Source: Symsagittifera roscoffensis (lineage: Eukaryota; Xenacoelomorpha; Acoela; Convolutidae). Taken from it: a DNA stretch of 64,000 nt. Under the pieces are notes generated by a model that was given only the letters and a program-made list of their open reading frames with translations, was not told the origin of the DNA and made no database searches. This document shows, one piece after another, positions 55,241 to 64,000 of the stretch (the first letter of the stretch is position 1; every line of letters starts with the position of its first letter). Made by a program: the position numbers and the translations under genes. The DNA is taken from assembly GCF_963678635.1 (NCBI RefSeq), contig NC_087065.1:78191396-78255395 (forward strand). Reading direction: 5' to 3'.

Positions 55241-57584
55241 TTAAGATTTTACAGACGCAATCAATATGATAGAAAGTAAATAGTTGTTTGCTTGAGTTGT
55301 CTTCTTGTTGGCTAATGAGAGCTAATAAACGGCTGACCAATTAAGATTTTACAAACGCAATCAATATGATAGAAAGTAACTAGTTGTTTGCTTGAACTGT
55401 CTTCTTGTTGGCTAATGAGAGCTAATAAACGGCTGACCACCTTCAGATTTTACAGACGCAATCAATATGATAGGAATCAACTAGTTGTTTGCTTGAGTCT
55501 TCTTGTTGGCTAATGAAAGCTAATAAACGGCTGACCACTTAAGATCTTACAGACGCAATCAATATGATAGAAAGTAACTGTTTGTTTGCTTGAGTCTTCT
55601 TGTTGGCTAATGAGAGCTAATAAACGGCTAATAAAATCAATATGATAGAAAGTAACTAGTCGTTTGCTTGAGTCTTCTTGTTGGCTAATGAGAGCTAATG
55701 AACGGCTAATAAAATCAATATGATAGAAAGTAACTAGTTGTTTGCTTGAGTCTTCTTGTTGGCTAATGAGAGCTTAAAAACGGCTAATAAAATCAATATG
55801 ATAGAAAGTAACTAGTTGTTTGCTTCAGTCTTCTTGTTGGCTAATGAGAGCTAATAAACGGCTAATAAAATCAATATGATAGAAAGTAACTAGTTGTTTG
55901 CTTGAGTCTTCTTGTTGGCTAATGAGAGCTAATAAACGGCTAATAAAAACAATATGATAGAAAGCAACTAGTTGTTTGCTTGAGTCTTCTTTTTGGCTAA
56001 TGAGGGCTAATAAACGGCTAATAAAATCAATATGATAGAAAGTAACTAGTTGTTTGCTTGAGTCTTCTTGTTGGCTAATGAGAGCTAATAAACGGCTAAT
56101 AAACTCAATATGATAGAAAGTAACTAGTTGTTTGCTTGAGTCTTCTTGTTGGCTAATGAGGGCTAAAAAACGGCTAATAAAATTAATATGATAGAAAGTA
56201 ACTAGTTGTTTGCTTGAGTCTTCTTGTTGGCTAATGAGAGCTAAAAAACGGCTAATATAATCAATATGATAGAAAGTAACTAGTTGTTTGCTTGAGTCTT
56301 CTTGTTGGCTAATGAGAGCTAATAAACGGCTGACCACCTTCAGATTTTACAGACGCAATCAATATGATAGGAAGTAACTAGTTGTTTGCTTGAGTCTTCT
56401 TTTTGGCTAATGAGAGCTAATAAACGGCTGACCACTTACGATTTTACAGACGCAAATAAATATGATAGAAAGTAACTAGTTGTCTGCTTGAGTCTTCTTG
56501 TTGACTAATGAGAGCTAATAAACGGCTGACCACCTTCAGATTTTACAGACGCAATCAATATGATAGAATGTAACTAGTTGTTTGCTTGAGTTGTCTTCTT
56601 GTTGGCTAAGGAGAGCTAATAAACGGCTGACCACTTAAGATTTTACAGACGCAATCAATATGATAGAAAGTAACTAGTTGTTTGCTTGAGTTGTCTTCTT
56701 GTTGGCTAATGAGAGCTAATATACGGCTGACCACTTAAGATTTTACAGAGGCAATCAATATGATAGAAAGTAACTAGTTGTTTGCTTGAACTGTCTTCTT
56801 GTTGGCTAATGAGAGCTAATAAACGGCTTACCACCTTCAGATTTTACAGAGGCAATCAATATGATAGGAAGTAACTAGTTGTTTGCTTGAGTCTTCTTGT
56901 TGGCTAATGAGAGCTAATAAACGGCTGACCACTTAAGATTTTACAGACGCAATCAATTTGATAGAAAGTAACTATTTGTTTGCTGGAGTCTTCTTGTTGG
57001 CTAATGAGAGCTAATAAACGGCTAATAAAATCAATATGATAGAAAGTAACTAGTTGTTCGCTTGAGTCTTGTTGTTGGCTAATGAGAGCTAATAAACGGC
57101 TAATAAAATCAATATGATAGAAAGTAACTAGTTGTTTGCTTGAGTCTTCTTGTTGGCTAATGAGAGCTTAAAAACGGCTAATAAAATCAATATGATAGAA
57201 AGTAACTAGTTGTTTGCTTGAGTCTTCTTGTTGGCTAATGAGAGCTAATAAACATCTAATAAAATCAATATGATAGAAAGCAACTAGTTGTTTGCTTGAG
57301 TCTTCTTGTTGGCTAATGAGAGCTAATAAAGGGCTAATAAAATCAATATGTTAGAAAGCAACTAGTTGTTTGCTTGAGTCTTCTTGTTGGCTAATGAGGG
57401 CTAATAAATGGCTAAAAAAATCAATATGATAGAAAGTAACTAGTTGGTTGCTTGAGTCTTCTTGTTGGCTAATGAGAGCTAATAAACGGCTAATAAAATC
57501 AATATGATAGAAAGCAACTAGTTGTTTGCTTGAGTCTTCTTGTTGACTAATGAGAGCTAATAAAGGGCTAATAAAATCAATATG

Positions 57585-58990
57585 TTAGAAAGCAACTAGT
57601 TGTTTGCTTGAGTCTTCTCGTTGGCTAATGAGAGCTAATAAACGGCTAATAAAATCAATATGATAGAAAGTAACTAGTTGTTTGCTTGAGTCTTCTTGTT
57701 GACTAATGAGAGCTAAAAAACGTCTAATAAAATCAATTTGATAGAAAGTAACTAGTTGTTTTCTTGAGTCTTCTTGTTGGCTAATGAAAGCTAATAAACG
57801 GCTGACCACCTTCAGATCTTACAGACGCAATCAATATGATATAAAAAAACTAAATGTTTGCTTGAGTCTTTTTGTTGGCTAATGAGAGCTAATAAACGGC
57901 TGACCACCCTGAGATTTTACAGACGCAATCAATATGATAGAAAGTAACTAGTTGTTTGCTTGAGTTGTCTTCTTGTTGGCTAATGAAAGCCAATAAATCG
58001 CTGACCACCTTCAGATTTTACAGACGCAATCAGTAAGACAGAAAGTAACTAGTTGTTTCCTTGAGCCTTCTTGTTGGCTAATGACAGCTAATGAACGGCT
58101 GACTACCCTAAGATTTACAGACGCAATCAATATGATAGAAAGTAACTAGTTGTTTGCTTGAGTCTTCTTGTTGGCTAATGAGAGCTAAAAAACGGCTAAT
58201 AAAATCAATATGATAGAAAGCAACTAGTTGTTTGCTTGAGTCTTCTTGTTGACTAATGAGAGCTAATAAAGGGCTAATAAAATCAATATGTTAGAAAGCA
58301 ACTAGTTGTTTGCTTGAGTCTTCTCGTTGGCTAATGAGAGCTAATAAACGACTAATAAAATCAATATGATAGAAAGTAACTAGTTGTTTGCTTGAGTCTT
58401 CTTGTTGACTAATGAGAGCTAATAAACGTCTAATAAAATCAATTTGATAGAAAGTAACTAGTTGTTTTCTTGAGTCTTCTTGTTGGCTAATGAAAGCTAA
58501 TAAACGGCTGACCACCTTCAGATCTTACAGACGCAATCAATATGCTAGAAAAAAACTAAATGTTTGCTTGAGTCTTTTTGTTGGCTAATGAGAGCTAATA
58601 AACGGCTGACCACTCTGAGATTTTACAGACGCAATCAATATGATAGAAAGTAACTAGTTGTTTGCTTGAGTTGTCTTCTTGTTGGCTAATGAAAGCCAAT
58701 AAACCGCTGACCACCTTCAGATTTTACAGACGCAATCAGTAAGACAGAAAGTAACTAGTTGTTTCCTTGAGCCTTCTTGTTGGCTAATGACAGCTAATGA
58801 ACGGCTGACTACCCTAAGATTTACAGACGCAATCAATATGATAGAAAGTAACTAGTTGTTTGCTTGAGTCTTCTTGTTGGCTAATGAGAGCTAATAAACG
58901 GCTGACCACCTTCAGATTTTACAGACGCAATCAATATGATAGCAAGTAACTAGTCGTTTGCTTGAGTCTTCTTGTTGGCTAATGAGAGCT
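57585..58990. repeat. higher-order repeat, offset 706 bp
   Basis: Copies start at about 57,585 and 58,291. Shared rare variants are TATGTTAGAAAGCAAC, TTCTCGTTGGC, AAACTAAATGTTTGC, CAGTAAGACAG (58,029 and 58,735) and GACTACCCTAAGATTTAC (58,101 and 58,807). A third, partly rearranged copy lies at about 59,840-60,430. The CAGTAAGACAG type is the same as at 43 kb, so the block was also moved over a longer distance. Confidence 0.85.
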
Positions 58991-61445
58991 AATGAACGGC
59001 TGACTACCCTAAGATTTACAGACGCAATCAATATGATAGAAAGTAACTAGTTGTTTGCTTGAGTCTTCTTGTTGGCTAATGAGAGCTAATAAACGGCTGA
59101 CCACCTTCAGAATTTACAGCCGCAATCAATATGATAGGAAGTAACTAGTTGTTTGCTTGAGTCTTCTTGTTGGCTAATGAGAGCTAATAAACGACTGACC
59201 ACTTATGATTTTACAGACGCAAATAAATATGATAGAAAGTAACTAGTTGTTTGCTTGAGTCTTCTTGTTGACTAATGAGAGCTAATAAACGGCTGACCAC
59301 CTTCAGATTTTACAGACGCAATCAATATGATAGAAAGTAACTAGTTGTTTCCTTGAGCCTTCTTGTTGGCTAATGACAGCTAATGAACGGCTGACTACCC
59401 TAAGATTTACAGACGCAATCAATATGATAGAAAGTAACTAGTTGTTTGCTTGAGTCTTCTTGTTGGCTAATGAGAGCTAATAAACGGCTGACCACCTTCA
59501 GAATTTACAGCCGCAATCAATATGATATGAAGTAACTAGTTGTTTGCTTGAGTCTTCTTGTTGGCTAATGAGAGCTAATAAACGGCTGACCACTTATGAT
59601 TTTACAGACGCAAATAAATATGATAGAAAGTAACTAGTTGTTTGCTTGAGTCTTCTTGTTGACTAATGAGAGCTAATAAACGGCTGACCACCTTCAGATT
59701 TTACAGACGCAATCAATATGATAGAAAGTAACTAGTTGTTTGCTTGAGTTGTCTTCTTGTTGGCTAAGGAGAGCTAATAAACGGCTCACCACTTAAGATT
59801 TTACAGACGCAATCAATATGATAGAAAGTAACTGTTTATTTGCTTGAGTCTTCTTGTTGGCTAATGAGAGCTAATAAACGGCTAATAAAATCAATATGAT
59901 AGTAAGTAACTAGTTGTTTGCTTGAGTCTTCTCGTTGGCTAATGAGAGCTAATAAACGGCTAATAAAATCAATATGATAGAAAGTAACTAGTTGTTTGCT
60001 TGAGTCTTCTTGTTGACTAATGAGAGCTAATAAACGGCTAATAAAATCAATTTGATAGAAAGTAACTAGTTGTTTTCTTGAGTCTTCTTGTTGGCTAATG
60101 AAAGCTAATAAACGGCTGACCACCTTCAGATCTTACAGACGCAATCAATATGATAGAAAAAAACTAAATGTTTGCTTGAGTCTTTTTGTTGGCTAATGAG
60201 AGCTAATAAACGGCTGACCACCCTGAGATTTTACAGACGCAATCAATATGATAGAAAGTAACTAGTTGTTTGCTTGAGTTGTATTCTTGTTGGCTAATGA
60301 GAGCCAATAAACGGCTGACCACCTTCAGATTTTACAGACGCAATCAGTAAGACAGAAAGTAACTAGTTGTTTCCTTGAGCCTTCTTGTTGGCTAATGAGA
60401 GCTAATGAACGGCTGACTACCCTAAGATTTACAGACGCAATCAATATGATAGAAAGTAACTAGTTGTTTGCTTGAGTCTTCTTGTTGGCTAATGAGAGCT
60501 AATAAACGGCTGACCACCTTCAGATTTTACAGACGCAATCAATATGATAGCAAGTAACTAGTCGTTTGCTTGAAACTTCTTGTTGGCTATCGAGAGCTAA
60601 TAAACGGCTGACCACCTTCAGAATTTACAGACGCAATCAATATGATAGGAAGTAACTAGTTGTTTGCTTGAGTCTTCTTGTTGGCTAATGAGAGCTAATA
60701 AACGGCTGACCACTTATGATTTTACAGACGCAAATAAATATGATAGAGAGTAACTAGTTGTTTGCTTGAGTCTTCTTGTTGACTAATGAGAGCTAATAAA
60801 CGACTGACCACCTTCAGATTTTACAGACGCAATCAATATGATAGAAAATAACTACTTGTTTGCTTGAGTTGTCTTCTTGTTGGCTAAGGAGAGCTAATAA
60901 ACGGCTGACCACTTAAGATTTTACAGACGCAATCAATATGATAGAAAGTAAATAGTTGTTTGCTTGAGTTGTCTTCTTGTTGGCTAATGAGAGCTAATAA
61001 ACGGCTGACCAATTAAGATTCTACAGACGCAATCAATATGATAGAAAGTAACTAGTTGTTTGCTTGAACTGTCTTCTTGTTGGCTAATGAGAGCTAATAA
61101 ACGTCTGACCACCTTCAGATTTTACAGACGCAATCAATATGATAGGAAGTAACTTGTTGTTTGCTTGAGTCTTCTTGTTGGCTAATGAGAGCTAATAAAC
61201 GGCTGACCACTTAAGATTTTACAGACGCAATCAATATGATAGAAAGTAACTGTTTGTTTGCTTGAGTCTTCTTGTTGGCTAATGAGAGCTAATAAACGGC
61301 TAATAAAATCAATATGATAGAAAGTAACTAGTTGTTTGCTTGAGTCTTCTTGTTGGTTAATGAGAGCTAATAAACGGCTAATAAAATCAATATGATAGAA
61401 AGAAACTAGTTGTTTGCTTGAGTCTTCTTGTTGGCTAATGAGAGC

Positions 61446-62009
61446 TTAAAAACGACTAATAAATTCAATATGATAGAAAGTAACTAGTTGTTTGCTTGAG
61501 TTTTCTTGTTGGCTAATGAGAGCTAATAAACGGCTAATAAAATCAATATGATAGAAAGTAACTAGTTGTTTGCTTGAGTCTTCTTGTTGGCTAATGAGAG
61601 CTATTAAACGGCTAATAAAAACAATATGATAGAAAGCAACTAGTTGTTTGCTTGAGTCTTCTTGTTGGCTAATGAGGGCTAATAAACGGCTATTAAAATC
61701 AATATGATAGAAAGTAACTAGTTGTTTGCTTGAGTCTTCTTGTTGGCTAATGAGAGCTAATGAACGGCTAATAAAATCAATATGATAGAAAGTAACTAGT
61801 TGTTTGCTTGAGTCTTCTTGTTGGCTAATGAGAGCTAATAAACGGCTAATAAAATCAATATGATAGAAAGTAACTAGTTGTTTGCTTGAGTCTTCTTGTT
61901 GGCTAATGAGAGCTAAAAAACGGCTAATAAAATCAATATGATAGAAAGTAACTAGTTGTTTGCTTGAGTCTTCTTGTTGGCTAATGAGAGCTAATAAACG
62001 GCTGACCAC
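61446..62009 (-). other. repeat-derived open frame, 187 codons, not considered a gene
   Basis: On the minus strand seven consecutive 78-bp monomers have no stop, giving a 26-residue period with the core LLALISQQEDSSKQLVTFYH. The left end of the frame is a GTG triplet (from GTGGTCAGC), not an ATG. The frame opens and closes where a long monomer or an AGCTTAAAAA variant adds a stop. Equivalent frames occur at 62,712-63,275, 55,825-56,337, 53,602-53,961 and 54,407-54,766. Openness follows from the monomer length being a multiple of three. There is no upstream promoter-like or splice evidence. Confidence 0.75.
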
Positions 62010-63275
62010 CTTCAGATTTTACAGACGCAATCAATATGATAGGAAGTAACTAGTTGTTTGCTTGAGTCTTGTTGGCTAATGAGAGCTATTAAACGGCTAA
62101 TAAAAACAATATGATAGAAAGCAACTAGTTGTTTGCTTGAGTCTTCTTGTTGGCTAATGAGAGCTAATAAACCGCTAATAAAATCAATATGATAGAAAGT
62201 AACTAGATGTTTGCTTGAGTCTTCTTGTTGGCTAATGAGAGCTAAAAAACGGATAAAAAAATCAATATGATAGAAAGTAACTAGTTGTTTGCTTGAGTCT
62301 TCTTGTTGGCTAATGAGAGCTAATAAACGGCTAAAAAAAATCAATATGATAGAAAGTAACTAGTTGTTTGCTTGAGTCTTCTTGTTGGCTAATGAGAGCT
62401 TAAAAACGACTAATAAACTCAATATGATAGAAAGTAACTAGTTGTTTGCTTGAGTTTTCTTGTTGGCTAATGAGAGCTAATAAACGGCTAATAAAATCAA
62501 TATGATAGAAAGTAACTAGTTGTTTGCTTGAGTCTTCTTGTTGGCTAATGAGAGCTAAAAAGTGGATAATAAAATCAATATGATAGAAAGTAACTAGTTG
62601 TTTGCTTGAGTCTTCTTGTTGGCTAATGAGAGCTAATAAACGGCTAAAAAAATCAATATGATAGAAAGTAACTAGTTGTTTGCTTGAGTCTTCTTGTTGG
62701 CTAATGAGAGCTTAAAAACGACTAATAAATTCAATATGATAGAAAGTAACTAGTTGTTTGCTTGAGTTTTCTTGTTGGCTAATGAGAGCTAATAAACGGC
62801 TAATAAAATCAATATGATAGAAAGTAACTAGTTGTTTGCTTGAGTCTTCTTGTTGGCTAATGAGAGGTATTAAACGGCTAATAAAAACAATATGATAGAA
62901 AGCAACTAGTTGTTTGCTTGAGTCTTCTTGTTGGCTAATGAGGGCTAATAAACGGCTATTAAAATCAATATGATAGAAAGTAACTAGTTGTTTGCTTGAG
63001 TCTTCTTGTTGGCTAATGAGAGCTAATGAACGGCTAATAAAATCCATATGATAGAAAGTAACTAGTTGTTTGCTTGAGTCTTCTTGTTGGCTAATGAGAG
63101 CTAATAAACGGCTAATAAAATCAATATGATAGAAAGTAACTAGTTGTTTGCTTGAGTCTTCTTGTTGGCTAATGAGAGCTAAATAACGGCTAATAAAATC
63201 AATATGATAGAAAGTAACTAGTTGTTTGCTTGAGTCTTCTTGTTGGCTAATGAGAGCTAATAAACGGCTGACCAC
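61446..63275. repeat. higher-order repeat, offset 1,266 bp, rich in 78-bp monomers
   Basis: Runs of seven 78-bp monomers at 61,446-62,009 and 62,712-63,275 match almost base for base. Each is led by AGCTTAAAAACGACTAATAAATTC (61,441 and 62,707), here given only as the shared landmark AAAAACGACTAATAAATTC. An intermediate copy of the landmark, with ACTC, is at about 62,400. Confidence 0.85.
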
Positions 63276-64000
63276 TTACAATTTTACAGACGCAAATAAA
63301 TATGATAGAAATTAACTAGTTGTTTGCTTGAGTCTTCTTGTTGACTAATGAGAACTAATAAACGACTGACCACCTTCAGATTTTACAGACGCAATCAATA
63401 TGATAGAAAGTAACTAGTTGTTTGCTTGAGTTGTCTTCTTGTTGGCTAAGGAGAGCTAATAAACGGCTGACCACTTAAGATTTTACAGACGCAATCAATA
63501 TGATAGAAAGTAACTAGTTGTTTGCTTGAGTTGTCTTCTTGTTGGCTAATGAGAGCTAATAAACGGCTGACCACTTAAGATTTTACAGACGCAATCAATA
63601 TGATAGAAAGTAACTAGTTGTTTGCTTGAACTGTCTTCTTGTTGGCTAATGAGAGCTAATAAACGGCTGACGACCTTCAGATTTTACAGACGCAATCAAT
63701 ATGATAGAAAGTAACTAGTTGTTTGCTTGAGTTGTCTTCTTGTTGGCTAATGAGAGCTAATAAACGGCTGACCACTTAAGATTTTACAGACGCAATCAAT
63801 ATGATAGAAAGTAACTAGTTGTTTGTTTGAACTGTCTTCTTGTTGGCTAATGAGAGCTAATAAACGGCTGACCAACTTCAGATTTTACAGACGCAATCAA
63901 TATGATAGGAAGTAACTAGTTGTTTGCTTGAGTCTTCTTGTTGGCTAACGAGAGTTAATAAACGGCTGACCACTTAAGATTTTACAGACGCAATCAATAT

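Larger units (their letters stand above)
24479..64000. repeat. satellite array, 97-101-bp monomer with 78-bp derivative; continues past right edge
   Basis: About 39.5 kb of head-to-tail monomers in one orientation, without an insertion. The long monomer reads CGGCTGACCACTTAAG, ATTTTACAGACGCAATCAA, TATGATAGAAAGTAACTAG, TTGTTTGCTTGAG, (TTG)TCTTCTTGTTGG, CTAATGAGAGCTAATAAA. It is 100 bp with GAGTTGTCTTC and 97 bp with GAGTCTTC. The box after GACCA varies (CTTAAG, CCTTCAG, CCCTAAG), adding one base in some types. The short monomer replaces the segment from GACCAC to CAGACG with AATAAAA and is 78 bp. By length there are roughly 400-450 copies (not counted one by one). Long monomers fill 24.5-28.8 kb. 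The 100-bp type dominates 32-38 kb. Short monomers appear sporadically at about 28.8, 30.2, 31.5 and 31.95 kb and become common from about 44.3 kb. The last about 0.7 kb is long type again. Most monomers contain the palindrome AACTAGTT. Confidence 0.97.

Noticed and set aside
53129-63275. Minus-strand frames of 67-187 codons in the satellite as protein-coding genes
   Set aside because: They begin at GTG triplets, repeat with the 78-bp monomer, and open or close wherever a long monomer occurs. Openness is explained by the monomer length being a multiple of three.
24479-64000. CRISPR-like array
   Set aside because: The units have no unique spacers: the whole monomer repeats, and the flanking elements are animal retrotransposons.

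Overview
This is invertebrate animal repeat DNA. It holds decayed retrotransposons, several short tandem-repeat fields and about 39.5 kb of one satellite array. No intact single-copy host gene, rRNA gene or functional tRNA gene is visible. The element families (Ty3/gypsy-type LTR element, APE-endonuclease LINEs, tRNA-like short repeats) point to a metazoan. The species cannot be told from the sequence.

Region 1 (1 to about 11.9 kb, minus strand, GC-richer than the rest) is the body of a Ty3/gypsy-like LTR retrotransposon. In the order of its transcription it carries a gag with coiled coil and two zinc knuckles, an aspartic protease, reverse transcriptase, RNase H, and an integrase with HHCC and D,D35E motifs. 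An acidic linker then leads to a C-terminal macro domain fused in frame to pol. About 400 bp further on a separate ATG-started ORF carries an SGNH/GDSL-hydrolase-like domain and runs off the left edge. All modules are recognisable, but the copy has about a dozen frameshifts and stops. No LTR pair can be assigned, because the 3' end lies outside the window.

Region 2 (about 11.9-15.3 kb) is non-coding. It holds a 41-bp minisatellite whose pyrimidine-rich CCGGATTG motif recurs loosely over the next 2.5 kb, and one long hairpin. It may include the leader and 5' LTR of the gypsy element, but this is unproven.

Region 3 (about 15.5-19.1 kb, plus strand) is a dead CR1/jockey-type LINE with APE endonuclease, reverse transcriptase and a (CTTT)5 tail. 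An 81-bp duplication lies in its 3' part.

Region 4 (19.1-24.5 kb) is AT-rich. It has a diverged array of about twelve units of about 163 bp, a three-copy repeat of about 150 bp, two tRNA-like (SINE-type) pieces, a dispersed repeat of about 50 bp in two copies, and the broken 3' end of a second LINE family.

Region 5 (24,479 to the right edge at 64,000) is one uninterrupted satellite. Monomers are about 97-101 bp long, and a 78-bp derivative lacks 19 bp. Monomer variants are arranged in nested higher-order blocks with offsets of about 293, 706, 805, 889, 1,018, 1,266, 1,994 and 3,277 bp. Because 78 is a multiple of three, runs of short monomers create minus-strand open frames of up to 187 codons with a 26-residue period. 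These begin at GTG triplets and are best read as by-products of the repeat.
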